Positions 1 to 11,944 of a stretch of 64,000 nucleotides of DNA are shown piece by piece (within the stretch, counting starts at the first letter, position 1; each line of letters opens with the position of its first letter). This DNA is from Flaccisagitta enflata (taxonomy: Eukaryota; Chaetognatha; Sagittoidea; Aphragmophora). Location: contig OZ231127.1 of the NCBI GenBank assembly GCA_965153355.1, forward strand, positions 63,612,001 to 63,676,000, read 5' to 3'. The notes below the pieces were generated by a model. The model had not been told where the DNA came from, made no database searches, and saw only the letters and a program-made list of their open reading frames with translations. Position numbers and translations under genes: made by a program.

Positions 1-1290
1 GTCAAATTTCAAAAGCCTGGGTTTAATACTTTTGGAGATATTCAGTTTTGAAATTTTTCAAAATTTTGCATTTTTTGATTTTTGACATTTTTTTGAAAAA
101 AAAATGAAAAATATACCTGCCAATTTTGTGAAAATGGACTTGCTAATTCATATGAAGTGTAACAACCCAATTCCAAAGTTTCAGAGGGGTACGATGACCC
201 TAAGAGGCTAAAAAATGTTTCAAAGTTGGAAAAGAAGGTCCCAAAATTTTGCATTTTTGGACACCCTGGGATATTTGGTAACGCTACGGCCAAACAACTT
301 GAGACAACTTTACCAAATTTGGCATACAAGTCTCAAGGTTCAGGCGCTTCTTCATGCCAAATTTTGGATATCTGACTAAGGTTTAACTACCATTTTTTTC
401 AAAAAAATGCTCCAAAAATGCTCAAAAAATCCAAAATTTAGGTTTTTTGGCCATATAGGCTGTTCTATGACCATCAGGATCATGAAATTTGGCATGAATA
501 AACATGTGCCCCACATGAACCCACATGTAAAATTTCAAAAGCTTGGGTTTAATAGTTTTGGAGATATTTGATTTTGAAATTTTTTCAAAAATTTCTAATT
601 TTGGATTTTTTGACAGTTTTGAAAAACAAATCAAAAATATAATTGCCTATTTTGTGAAAATGGAATTTCCTAGTAATATGAAGTGTACCAACCTAATTCC
701 AAAGTTTCAGGAGGGTACAATAACCCAAAAAGCCAAAAAAAACTTTCAAAGTTGGCAAAAAAGGTCTCAAAATTTTGCATTTCTGGACACCCTGGGCTAT
801 TTGGTGCTGCTACGCCCAAATGACTTGAGACAGCTTAACCAAATTTGGCATACAAGTTCTCAACGTTCAGGCGCTTCTTCATGCAAAATTTTGGATACCT
901 GACTGAATTTTGACTATCGGTTTTTTCAAAATGTGCCCCACATGAACTCACATGCAAAATTTCAAAAGCTTGGGTTTAATAGTTTTGGAGAAATTTGATT
1001 TTTTGACATTTTTCAATATGAATTCAAAAATAGGCTTGCCAATTTTTCAAAAATGAACTTACTAATTCACATGAAGTGTACCAACCTAATTCCGAAGTTT
1101 CAGGAGGGTACAATAACCCAAAAAGCCAGAAAAACCTTTCAAAGTTGGCAAAAAAAGGTCTCAAAATTGTGTATTTTTGGACAACCTGGGCTATTTGGTG
1201 CTGGTATGCCCAAACAACTTCAGTGAGCTTTACTAAATTTAGCATATAAGTTCTCAAGGTTAAGGCGTTTCTTCAGGCAGAATTTTGGAT
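1..1290 (-). repeat. Reverse-oriented ~530-bp repeat array
   Basis: About two and a half copies, in reverse orientation, of the unit found forward at 4,510-6,420. The landmark CAAGGTTCAGGCGCTTCTTC recurs at about 333, 861 and 1,255. Bases 1 to about 360 are the near-identical reverse complement of about 5,678-6,037, so this pair is young compared with the others. ORFs in it are shadows of the repeat. Confidence 0.9.
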
Positions 1291-1443
1291 ACCTGCCTCA
1301 ATTTTTACCAATAAAGGCGGCTCTTGCCGACCGGAAAAAAGTCTTAAGTGGTTGTTTGTTTTTTTTGGTGCATGTTCTTGTGTGTGCATCTCATGATGTC
1401 TGGTTGATTGCTTTTCTGTTTTTGTCATTCAATCTGTCTCTCT

Positions 1444-1479
1444 GTGTCTGTGTGTGTGTGTGTATGTGTGTGTGTGTGT

Positions 1480-1571
<92 letters not shown>

Positions 1572-1690
1572 GTATCTCTATTTGTGTTTAAATGTGTGTG
1601 TGTATGTGTGTGTGTGTAGGGGGGGAGTGTGTGTCTCTCTCTGTCTTTCTCTTTCTATTCTTGTTTTTTTCTCTCTCTCTCTTTCTCTCA
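1444..1690. repeat. (TG)n and (TC)n microsatellites
   Basis: TG run followed by about 80 bases of TC, then shorter mixed TG/TC runs. Confidence 0.95.
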
Positions 1691-2089
1691 CTCAAGCAGA
1701 GTAAAATGCAAAAGCTAGCGTCATAAAGGTTAGGGTCAATTTGTGTAACATCTTGCTTACTCTCTCTTGTTACATAGTGCCAAAAAAAGATTAATGAAAA
1801 ATATCGATTTTTGTGAAAGCGTCAAAAAATAAGAAAAGATTAAAAAATTCATAGCGCCAAAATTATTGACCGTAGAGACTTCTGGTTGGCGCCATTTGAA
1901 AGAGGAAGATAAGCTCTTTCTTAGCTATGAATATCAAAAAATGTATACTCCCAGCCCAAAAACTGCACAACTTTCAAAAATTGCCGCAAACCGAAAATGG
2001 AAAACTTTATTTCTCCCCTACGTTTCAAAAAGGCGAATTACATAATTCGACTTTTTTCCAATTACTGTTTTTCCATAAAAGATACTCAA

Positions 2090-2205
2090 AAAACGCTTGA
2101 AAAATCCAAAATATGGTTTTTTTTTGCCATTTCCGCTATTCTGTGACCATCAGGATCATGAAATTTGGCATGAATAGACATGTGTCCCACATGAACCCAC
2201 ATGTA
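2090..2205 (-). repeat. Isolated fragment of the ~530-bp repeat
   Basis: The stretch with CATCAGGATCATGAAATTTG and CCCACATGAACCCACATGTA matches positions near 470-530 of the reverse array and the reverse complement of about 5,990-6,110. It is separated from the main array by about 800 bases of other sequence. Confidence 0.8.
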
Positions 2206-3120
2206 AAGTTTTAGAACTATAGGTGCAATAGTCTTGGGCTAGGCCATATAAACAATTAGAACAAGCATGCATATTTAGCTACAAAATGACTAAGTTTGCC
2301 CTCAAAATTGGCTTGACTAGCTAAATAGTTTTATCCCTTTTTTTAACTATTTCATAACATGGTAAAACAAAATACAAATTCATCACAACTGAATTCATCA
2401 CAACTTCTCATGAAATATACCGTTTAATAAATTAAACACAATCAAGATACAGTCAAGTGACTGATTCAAAAAACCATAGAATGGTCAATTCATTGTTGAA
2501 AAAAAAAAACAAATAAATAACAATGCCAATTTGCTGATAAGTTGGAACCTACATAAACTTAATTTTCAATGGTTCAGTGTTAAAAAAAAAAAATTCAATA
2601 ATTATCAGCAAATGATGGAGCACCAATGGAGCTACGGAAAGGGAAATATTTTTTATTGTGGTTTGGTTCCACACATTAGGAAGCCGTGATCGCGGAAGAG
2701 ATCGAGGAATAGACTATAAGCAACCCCCAGGGGTTTAGGGGGCCGGTGTCTTGAAGGATTGAGTTGTCGTGAATGCTTAGAAAGGAGAGTTTCCCCTAAA
2801 GTTCAATACTGTGGGCGTGACTGTCAAAATTAGTGTTTTTTTAACATTCTGATACATGTTTTAGAAAGCCAAATTATCATTTGATGCATCCGCATCCTGC
2901 CATCCTAACAACCATTCTGCGATAAATTTTCAACTCTGATTTGAGACAAAACCTTGCTGATAAGTATTTATCTTGCTGATCTATGTAAATCATACCTGCC
3001 AACTTCATATAAAAGCAAAACAGGAATCTTAAACTAAAGATATATACCATTCTCAGTGCTTGATTGGATGTTACGTCATAAAGAGTTTCATTTTCTTTTG
3101 AGGCATCATGGAGCACCACA
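2206..3120. other. AT-rich spacer, nothing recognised
   Basis: Single-copy AT-rich sequence between the inverted repeat arms; no convincing ORF, RNA gene or repeat. Confidence 0.5.
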
Positions 3121-3400
3121 GCTCAGAATTGCACCATCTGAGTCTGAGATAGAAGAACTTCATGAGGATTCTACACCAGAACAATCCTTCCATACAAGAG
3201 CTTCTGAATCATTCCAAAACAACACATTTCACACCTTTGAGCCAACATCAAACAATGTTTTCCCCTACATTAATCCAAGTATGAATGAGGTTTTTTTTCT
3301 TGGCATTTTGGCATTGGTTGCTGTTGCAGCTATATTTGGGCTTACCTCAATGGCGGTCACTTTCATAGCCGCATTTTTTTTTGCTTTTTCTAAACATTGA
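3121..3400 (+). CDS. Candidate terminal exon with hydrophobic C-terminus
   Basis: An open frame upstream of a TGA at 3,398-3,400 follows a possible acceptor (GGAGCACCACAG ending at 3,120). The peptide has an acidic, serine-rich first half (IAPSESEIEELHEDSTPEQS) and ends in about 36 residues dominated by hydrophobics (VFFLGILALVAVAAIFGLTS, then MAVTFIAAFFFAFSKH), which would make one or two membrane spans at the C-terminus. The sequence is not repetitive, unlike nearly all other ORFs in the window. No family recognised; no partner exon found. The ORF can also be read from an ATG at 3,056. Confidence 0.25.
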
Positions 3401-4509
3401 ATGTAGTGTCAAATTGTTTCATGCTGCTTCTTTGTAAAATATGGTTGTAGATGGTCATGAATGTTTGTATCAGTGAAAGCACATTTAAACCTCTTCTTTG
3501 AATGCATATCCTTAACTTTGTGGCAATGCCCTCCAATTTCTATACAAGCATATTTGCAATACTGAACATTTTAACCTTACTTTGATAGTATTCTCTAATT
3601 GTGGAAAAAATCAGTCAGCTTTTTGGGGTTTTCCCTTCATGCCAACCAGTCTGTGATTGAGGATGCGCTAAACCTAGCCATATCTATTTGAGTGTAGCTG
3701 TATTAAGACTAATGCTATTTCCAGATGGTCATGGAAACTAACTGAATCATCCGTGCTTAAACTATTTTGTATTTGTGTCTTTGTGTCTTGGTGCCTTTGT
3801 GTCTTTGTGTCTTTATGTCTTTATGTCTTCATGTCTCTGTGTCCCTGTATTCTTGTTCGTGCAATAGTGCGTCAAAATTTAATATAGCTCATGCAAACTA
3901 GATAAAAGTGGATGAGTTTCTCCTCTTTTGCATTAAACAAAACTTCCTGAGATAGCTACAAGAAAAAATATCAGCTTGCAAGCTTGTACATTTCACATAG
4001 TCTAAACTTCAAATAGTAATCAATCATTTTACTCTCAATTGAAGTGTAGGCTTGATCCAAAAATAAGAGATATAAATATACATTTCATTTGGGACCAAAC
4101 CCAGGTTTTGAGATCAATTTGTCAAAAAATGGCAGACAGTTAAAGTCGGCTACTTCCATTTACAGCTATGAAATAGATAATTTTCCACTCAATGTTACCA
4201 CTCATTTGATATTTTTTTGACCCGCAACTATCCAATACTCAAAGTAGAAGTTTAGTATGACAAAAAGTGCACACCTAGATCTTTCTAAATCTTTTTTCAG
4301 AAATTGATTTGAGGACTTAAAAGCAGAGATATGTTGATTCTTTATATTATTACTGACTTGGGACACCAAGTCTTCTAAAGTAACCGCAACCAGCAAAATT
4401 TCTTACTAATTCTAGTCTCCACTGTAATTCAGAATCTTTGATGAAATGCAAGCTCTAAACTACCGTATCTTTTGTATTGACAAATAATGAATTTGAAGTC
4501 ACATGAGCA
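3401..4509. other. AT-rich spacer with an old element fragment
   Basis: Bases about 4,080-4,375 resemble about 41,690-41,915 in the same order (TTCATTTGGGACCAA, ATGGCAGACAGTTAAAGT, CTTTTTTCAGAAATTGATTT, ATGTTGATTCTTTAT), so this is a diverged dispersed repeat, possibly related to the TA-flanked element at 30,954. A run of TGTGTCTT-like words lies at 3,770-3,840. No gene seen. Confidence 0.55.
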
Positions 4510-6420
4510 GCACTCCATGCTTGTAATTTCATGTCCCTGAGGGTCGTAGAACAGCAACTGTGCCCAAAAACCACATTTCCTAAAGAATAATGCTTAGAAA
4601 TCAAATAGGTATTCAGAATTTTGCATGAAGAAGCACCTGAACCTTGAAAACTTGTTAGTTAAATTTGGTAAAGCTCATTTGAGTCGTTTGGGCCTACCGG
4701 GACCAAATATCCTAGAGTGTCCAAAAATGCAAGATTTTGGGAATTTTTTTTCCACTTTGAATATTTTTTTAGTCTCATTGGGTCATTGTACCCCTCTGAA
4801 ACATTGGAATTAGGTTGATACAACTTATATGAATTAGCAAGTCCATTCTCTTAAAATTAGCAAGCATATTTTTCATTTCTTTTTTCAAAAAAATGTGAAA
4901 TCTCAAAAAACGCAAAATTTTGAAAAAATTTCAAAACTGAATATCTCCCAAACGGTTAAACCCAGGCTTTTGAAATTTGACATGTGTAGTAATGTGGGGC
5001 ACTTGTTTATTCATGCCAAATTTCGTGATCCAGAACGTCTTAGAACAGCATATATGCTCAAAAAACCTAAATTTTGGTTATTTTGAGTGTTTTTTTTTTG
5101 GCACTTTTTGCTAGAAAACCACACTTAAAAATCACGCAGTTGTTCAAAATTTTGCATGAAGATGCGCCTGAATCATGAGAACTTGTATGCCAAATTTGGT
5201 GTAGCTAACTAAAGCCGTTTGGCCATGGTGTTACAAAATATCCCAGAATGTCCAAAAATGCATAATTTTGGGACCTGTTTTTTTCAACTTTGAAACATTT
5301 TTTAGCCTCTTAGGGTCATTGTACCCCTCTTAAACTTTGGAATCAGGTTGTTACATATAATATGAATTAGCAGGATCATTTTAACAAAATTGGCAAGCAT
5401 ATTTTTCATTTTTTGAAAAAAAAAGGTCATAACTTAAAAAAATCGCAAAATTTTGAAAAACTTCAAAATTGAATATTTCCAAAACTATCAAACCCAGGCT
5501 TTTGAAATTTGGCATGTGTGTTCATGTGGGGCACTAGTATATTTATGCCAAATTTTGTGATCCCAACTGTCTTAGAATAGCATATATAAAAAAAAACCCA
5601 AATTTTGGTTATTTTGAGCATTTTTTGGGCATCTTTTGCTAAAAAATGACATTTACAAGTCACACAGGTATCCAAAATTTGGCATGAAGAAGCGCCTGAA
5701 CCTTGAGAACTTGTATGCCAAATTTGGTAAAGTTGTCTCAAGTTGTTTGGCCGTAGCGTTACCAAATATCCCAGGGTGTCCAAAAATGCAAAATTTTGGG
5801 ACCTTCTTTTCCAACTTTGAAACATTTTTTAGCCTCTTAGGGTCATCGTACCCCTCTGAAACTTTGGAATTGGGTTGTTACACTTCATATGAATTAGCAA
5901 GTCCATTTTCACAAAATTGGCAGGTATATTTTTCATTTTTTTCAAAAAAATGTCAAAAATCAAAAAATGCAAAATTTTGAAAAATTTCAAAACTGAATAT
6001 CTCCAAAAGTATTAAACCCAGGCTTTTGAAATTTGACATGTGTGTTCATGTGGGGCACATGTTTATTCATGCCAAATTTCATAATCCAGATGGTCATAGA
6101 ACAGCCTATATGGCAAAAAAAACCAAATTTTGGATTTTTTGAGCGTTTTTTGAGCATTTTTTGGAAAAAAACGGTACTTAAAATTCAGCTAGGTATCCAA
6201 AATTTTGCATGAAGAAGCCCCTGAACCTTGAGAACTTGTATGCCAAATTTGGTAAAGCTGTCTCCAGTCGTTTGGCCGTACCGGCGCCATAAAGGCCAGG
6301 GTGTCCAAAAATGCAAAATTTTGAGACCTTTTTTTGCCAACTTTGAAAGGTTTTTTTGGCTTTTTGGGTTATTGTACCCTCCTGAAACTTTGGAATTAGG
6401 TTTGTACACTTACTAAGAAC
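4510..6420 (+). repeat. Forward ~530-bp repeat array, about four copies
   Basis: The landmark GAAGCGCCTGAACCTTGAGA or variants begins near 4,628, 5,160, 5,689 and 6,211, giving a period of about 525-530 bases. Each unit also carries the landmarks GTCCAAAAATGCAAAATTTT, GGGTCATTGTACCCCTCTGA and ATGTGGGGCACATGTTTATT in the same order. Copies differ by many substitutions, so the array is old apart from the unit at 5,690-6,037. Confidence 0.9.
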
Positions 6421-7600
6421 TAATACCCCAAGTGGGCACCTAGATTTCACATTTTTTCCCCGCGTTAGCCATTTTTCAAAATTGGGTGTAAATTTTAGAA
6501 CCCAATTTTTGGATTTTTTAGCCAAAAAATGAAAAATATACAAGATTTTTTAAAAATTTTTTCATTTTTAGGTAAATAATGTCATTATACATGCCCAAAA
6601 CAAATTTCAGACTCACAGCTCAAAAATTCAAAATTTTACTCAAAAAATGAAACATAGCCCTTTTTCAAAAAGTAGGCCTAGACTTTAAAATGCAATATCT
6701 CCGCTTCTACTGAACCAATTTGGCTGAAATTTTGCATGCTAGTAGATAAAAGGCATATCTAACTTTGCATAAAATTTCATGCAAATTGGTTCATGGGTCT
6801 AGCGACAGCACGGTTTTGAAATTTTTTTTTGAAAAAAATGCATTTTTTAGATGGGTACACTCAAAATTTGAACGTGTACCCATCCCAGTCTTGTTCAGCA
6901 CCAAAAACTGAGCCTGTATGCAAATTTCCACGCTTTGTGCCACAAACGCCGAGATTTTTTTTGTAATTCCCTTTAGAGCCTAGACTAGTATACGTGGGGC
7001 AGTTTATAACAAGCCCGTCGTAAGCTTGCATTAAAGATTGTCACATAGACTTAGATATCCAGGGGCCGGGTGGGGCTACTCATGCCATTTTCTGCGCATT
7101 CCATGAGCGCTATTCAGGGCCTATGTTTGGTCCTCCCCTACCGCAATCATACTGACTAGTTCATCCCCTGTTTATGCTGGGGAAATAAACTTGTTTGATT
7201 TGATTTGATAAAATCCAATCGGATCGAAAAGTTTTCATCAAAACTATCATCAAATTTTCCGATTACAACTTCAAGTAGTAACTTACAAGCTGAAGCACCC
7301 TCGTGTTATGTCCGTGAAATTACTGACGCCATATGACAGCGCGGACACTTTTGGATTCGGGAATGACGATAAGATATATCAAAATAAGGCCGGATACAAG
7401 GTGAGCAGTCCTTTACAGGGGGGTAGGTGCATGGATGCGGGAGGTCAATTAGGCGAGAAACTCGCAAATCAATAAAATAGAGGGAGATATAAGACCAGCG
7501 CGGCGTGGCTGTCTGTATCAAAGCTAACGATTGCCCGAAGGAAAGTGATATTCTGACCTAAAAGAGCTACAGAGCTGTTAATTTTTTTTTTTCATTTGAA
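6421..7600. other. Spacer; possible 3' end of an old retroelement
   Basis: No coding potential recognised. At 7,160-7,206 the sequence TTTATGCTGGGGAAATAAAC is followed by short TTGATT repeats, the kind of tail found at 3' ends of non-LTR elements and SINEs, but no reverse transcriptase remnant is visible. Confidence 0.3.
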
Positions 7601-7704
7601 AGAAGAATGTCTTGATATTATTTGTTAAGTTTTTGCAAACCTTTTTTAGTTTATTCAAGTATGTAATTGAATATTTCTATACTACAAGAATTGATTCATT
7701 TAAA

Positions 7705-7915
7705 CAACAAGGCTGGATGCACGGCTACCCCAGTCGCGTGCGGGTGGGCAGGGGCCGTAATAGAGGTCACTTTACCATTTGGGCAGGAGCAGTGAGGCCA
7801 GAGACCGCAAAAAAAAAACCAAAAAAGTAAAGTGTGACGGACGGTCGGACGGACCGACGGACGGACCGACGCACCGACTGACGGACCGACAAAGCGGGGT
7901 AGCACGCGACTAAAA
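7705..7915 (+). mobile_element. Family H element, subtype GTCGCGTGC
   Basis: Left end AACAAGGCTGGATGCACGGC, subterminal AGTCGCGTGC at 7,732-7,741, a GACGGACGG array, and right arm GCACGCGACT at 7,902-7,911 followed by AAAAAT. The inner hairpin arm is missing. The right arm is the exact reverse complement of the left subterminal word. Confidence 0.8.
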
Positions 7916-8219
7916 ATTTCAAAGAAAATATCCATAAAATCAAGCATAGAACAGTCCCCCCATCACGAGCTCACTGTTGATTCTGTACACATGTGTTCCT
8001 TAGTGTAAGACTAAGTGGAATTCACTTTAAACTCTGTTTTAACATGTGATAACCTTTTATTGGACAGACGTTAAAATCCGAGTTGGTTAAATAGGAATAT
8101 GATAAATGCCTCGTAATCCATATCCCACTATCTATTGGTACAAGTCTTGCTCGCGGGTTTCCATTAAAAGCCCATCTGACATAACATCCTATTGAGTGGG
8201 AGACAAGGCCGTATAAGAC

Positions 8220-9040
8220 CGATAAGAAGTCGCTTGCGGTTGGGCAAGGGCAGTAATGCGAGTGGACAGGGGCAGTTAAGCAAGTAATAGCAGCCAAAAG
8301 GCAGTAAGTGGTCAGCGGTACCCGTGCCCTGCTTGAGTAGTAACTAGTATGTGATTCAGGTTGAGGGGGAGCAGGGCAGCGGCCCCGAAGGGGACGAAGT
8401 CCTGTAGAACACAGGGGTAATCTGTCCGTCTGTCCGTCTGTCCATCCGTCCATCCGTCTGTCCATCCGTCTGTCCTGTCTGCCTTAGTTCTGTCCAAGAT
8501 GACCTGTTATTCAAAAACTCATTGAATAACATGGAGAAATGACAAAAGGCAGTATATGGACAACAGTACCCATGCCCTTCTCAGGTAGTTTGTAGGTTAA
8601 GTTGAGGGAGAGCATGCCAGAATCTTGGGTCTCTGAGGCCAGGATTTAGGTGATTAAGGCAAGAACCTAGGTCTTAGAGGCCAGAATCAGGATCCCAGAG
8701 GTCAAGATCTGGGTCCCTAAGGCTAGAATGTGGGTTTTAGAAGCCAGAATCTAGGTATCAGAAGCCAGAATCTAGGTCTAAGGGGCCAAAATGATAGAAC
8801 TCAAACCAGATTTCAGGTTTTCTAGCCAGATTTGGACTGTTTTGCTTGGATTTGGGCTATTTTGCTTGGATTTTGAATTTGGAGTTTGAATTTTGGTGCT
8901 GAAGGCGACGAAGCCCTGAGGATGGGGCAGGGGGGGGACGGACGGACGGACGTATATACAGACGGACAGATTCCCCCTGTGTTCTACAGGACTTCGTCCC
9001 CTTTGGGGCCGCTGCCCAAAAAGGGGCAGTGATGTGAGTG
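8220..9040 (+). mobile_element. Family R element, complex copy
   Basis: Left module GGTCAGCGGTACCCGTGCCC at about 8,311, inverted end GGCAGCGGCCCCGAAGGGGA at 8,377, CCATCCGTCTGTCC array, diverged core repeats around AATCTGGGTC (8,610-8,790), a GACG array, and the opposite end CTTTGGGGCCGCTGCCC at about 9,001-9,018 followed by AAAAAGGGG. A second left-module copy near 8,543-8,600 suggests nesting or recombination. Confidence 0.75.
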
Positions 9041-9119
9041 GACAGGGGCTGTAATGTTGGCGGGCAGTAGCAGCAATGCTCAAAAATCACAGCCGATTTC
9101 GCTTCATCCAAAAATTCTC

Positions 9120-9206
9120 ATTAATATCAGAATCAGACCTTCCTTCGGACGAACCTACGGACACATCTTCTTATAGAAATAGAGTCGCATAGCAAGCGAC
9201 TAAAAT
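9120..9206 (+). mobile_element. Family H, right-end fragment
   Basis: Contains GGACGAACCTACGGACAC, CTTATAGAAATAGAGTCGC and the hairpin AGTCGC-ATAGCAA-GCGACT followed by AAAA. Confidence 0.6.
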
Positions 9207-9339
9207 GGATCCGTCATAAACAGAGCGTAAGAGGTTAGTAGGAAAAAAAAAACTGCGTGAGAGCTCTCCCACTCTTGTACTTGTTCTATCGATACCACGG
9301 ACGGGGAAAAATAATGTTAATGACGTCGATTGGAAAATT

Positions 9340-10440
9340 ATGTCAACAATGTCACGATGACGACGACGAAAAGAGAGACGTCAGCGATGAGGAGAACAAG
9401 TTAGAGGACGACATTCACTCTCTTAAGTCAAGGAAGAGAAGGACAAGTTAGAGACAACAGTATTCACTGTCCTATGTCACAATGACAACGACGAAAAAAG
9501 AGACGTCAGCGATGAGGAGAACAAGTTAGAGGACGACATTCACTCTCTTATGTCAAGGAAGAGAAGGACAAGTTAGAGACAACAGTATTCACTGTCCTAC
9601 GTCACAATGATGATGACGAAAAGAGAGACGTCAGCAATGAGGAGGACAAGTTAGAGACTACGATATTCAATCTCTTTTGTCAAGGAAGAGAAGGACAAGT
9701 TAGAGACAACAGAATTCACTGTCCTATGTCACGATGATGATAATTAGTCATCCAAGGATCGCACATGGTCAGCGGTACCCGATGCCCTGCTTGGAGTGAT
9801 CTAGTGAAGAAGTGAAAAGAGAGCAGGGCAGCGGCTAATTTGAGGCCTTGAGGGCAGATCTGAGGTCTGGAGATCAAATTTGAGGTCAGGAGGGCAGATT
9901 TGAGGCCTGGAGGACAGATTTCAGGTGGATTTGAAGCCTGGAGAGCTATATCAAGGTCTAACAGGGCTTATTTCAGGGCATGGAGGGCAAAAAACAGGCC
10001 TGAGAGTGCTGGTTTGGGTCCCTAATGGTCCTCGGGGGGGGGGGAGACGGACGGAAGGACGGAAGGATGGAAGGACGGACGGAAGGACGGACGTCTGGAA
10101 ATTCCCCCCTGTGTCCTACAGGACATCGGCCCTTTGGGGCCGCTGCCCAAAAAGGGAGATAGCGATGAGGAGGATAAGTTAGATATGACGAAATTCAATC
10201 TCTTACATCAAGAATGAGAAGGACAAGTTAGAGATGATGATATTCACTGTCTTACGTCAGCGATGAGTTGGACAAGTTAAAGACAACAATATTCACAGTG
10301 ACGATGACGAAAGTGAGGTGTCAGCGATGGCGAGGACACGTTAGAGACGACAATATTCACTCTCTTTCTTCAGCGATGAGGAGAACAAGTTAGAGACGAC
10401 GATATTTAATATGTTACACTGACAATGATAATGATGATGA
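9340..10440 (+). repeat. ~125-bp tandem repeat array split by an insertion
   Basis: Units contain GTCACGATGACGACGACGAA, GACGTCAGCGATGAGGAG and AAGGAAGAGAAGGACAAGTT; they begin near 9,351, 9,476, 9,600 and 9,727 and resume at about 10,160. Part of the array reads as an acidic ORF (9,257-9,451) but the frame is not kept between units, so I treat it as non-coding. Confidence 0.85.
9742..10155 (+). mobile_element. Family R element inserted in the 125-bp array
   Basis: Left module GGATCGCACATGGTCAGCGG at about 9,756, GAGCAGGGCAGCGGC at 9,820-9,834, core repeats of the type GGGCAGATTTGAGGCCTGGA, a GACGGAAG array, and right end with hairpin GGCCC-TTT-GGGGCC then GCTGCCCAAAA. Flanks belong to a single repeat unit, which fixes both borders to within a few bases. 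Confidence 0.85.
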
Positions 10441-10441
10441 T

Positions 10442-10442
<1 letters not shown>

Positions 10443-10498
<56 letters not shown>

Positions 10499-10504
10499 TC
10501 TCTC
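10443..10504. repeat. (CT)n microsatellite
   Basis: About 60 bases of CT directly following the 125-bp array. Confidence 0.95.
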
Positions 10505-11600
10505 AGACTCTAACCTAATAGTTTAAAAGAAAATGTTCTTACTATCTAGAAAATATAAATGTTCCCGCACGTTTTGATGCATGAATCCTAAACGATTCAA
10601 CTAATTTTGAAAAAAAAATTGGTGACCAAATTGAAGCCCTTTAAATATCCAAGCGATCAGGGCAAACCGCGTGTCTCTATCCCAATGGGTTTGAATGTTA
10701 TTCCGCTTTGAATGAAATAGTTCCTTTTGAAAGTTTCTCAAAACATGTTGCTGCGGATAATAAACTTAAAATAAGCATGAAAAACATACTTCCGGTTGGC
10801 CGATCATGATGAAATTTTTACTGTAGTAGGAGGTTTGGAGACTCTTCAGTTCCAATTTCGGCACACTAGGCCGACTAGAAGTATGCTTTTCATATTTCGT
10901 TTTATGTGTGTGTGTTTTCCGCCTAAATTTGGCGCATCTGTCTGGAGTCCTGGTATGTCATCACATCAAAGTGCGTCTAGCAGCTTTACAAATCTCTTCC
11001 CTCACGAATGGCGGCCATAATTTTGCTAGAAGGAGCTCACACCAATGATTGATAAATTTGTGATTGACTGGTATTTGATAATGAGTCAATAAATTAATTG
11101 GATTCAGAGGTGGGAACATTTCTATTTTTTAGATAGTATTGATCTCAAAAAATAAAAAATAAAGCTGAAAACGAAAAGATAAAAATTCAATGAACGTAGT
11201 CGCATATCCCGATAGAGTGAATAGACCTCTGGGCAAGCGACAACATCCTTGTTTATTTATTCTTTTTTTTTCATAAAAAATGTTTTTATCTTTTGCGCAC
11301 GGTTGGTTTTACTTAAAGAGCATGTCCCGAAATTTGATTCATACCCGCCTATCGACATAAACACAGAACAGGTTCCTTAGGCACGCATACGAAATTTTTA
11401 ATGGACCAACAAGGCGATACGGTTAGTCAACCTCTCACCCTCGCCATTTACTGACGGATGCACGTACCGACAGGCGACAACATGTCCGATAGACTTGCAC
11501 GACGAACGTGAGCGCGGTAAAAAAGCTAATTGTTAAAGGGGGTCGACATTCATTTCCACTCTATTACTTAGATGATAGAAAGACGATTTTACAAGAGACA
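10505..11600. other. Spacer, nothing recognised
   Basis: AT-rich sequence without a supported ORF, RNA gene or element. Confidence 0.5.
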
Positions 11601-11621
11601 GCAAAAAAAAAGGGGGAGAAA

Positions 11622-11862
11622 AACAAGGCCAAGGAGGCCAATAAGATGCGACGTGTGGATCGTCCAACGAATGCGTTACCCGACCGACAGACCAACCGAC
11701 CGACCGAACGACCGATCAACGGACACAGCCAGTTATAGAGAAAACAAGGCCAAGTAGGCCAATAAGGTGCGACGTGTGGATCATCGAACGAATGCGTTAC
11801 CAACCAACTGACCGACCAACGGACACAGCCAGTTATAGAGGTGCTTTGTCGCACCTAAAGAG
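11622..11862 (+). mobile_element. Subfamily C of family H, two head-to-tail units
   Basis: Two units each start AAACAAGGCCAAG and end near GGACACAGCCAGTTATAGAG. The second unit has left word AGGTGCGAC (11,764-11,772) and ends in the hairpin AGGTGC-TTT-GTCGCACCT (11,839-11,856); the right arm GTCGCACCT is the exact reverse complement of that left word. Cores are ACCGACC arrays. Confidence 0.75.
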
Positions 11863-11944
11863 AAAGAAATTTGAAACACAAGAAATCCAGGGTTACAAGA
11901 TCGTTGCAGATAGGGGGCAGGGCTGAAAATGCCGGTTTTTGCAC

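Noticed and set aside
5636-5980. ORF of 114 codons matching the reverse ORF at 42-329
   Set aside because: The identity is explained by the inverted 530-bp repeat; other copies have stops and frameshifts.
7400-7560. Possible RNA gene in a GC-richer stretch
   Set aside because: No tRNA cloverleaf, box A/B or snRNA motif could be drawn.
9257-9451. Acidic ORF with DDDDEKRDVSDEE
   Set aside because: Part of the 125-bp tandem array; the frame breaks in neighbouring units and no splice context supports it.
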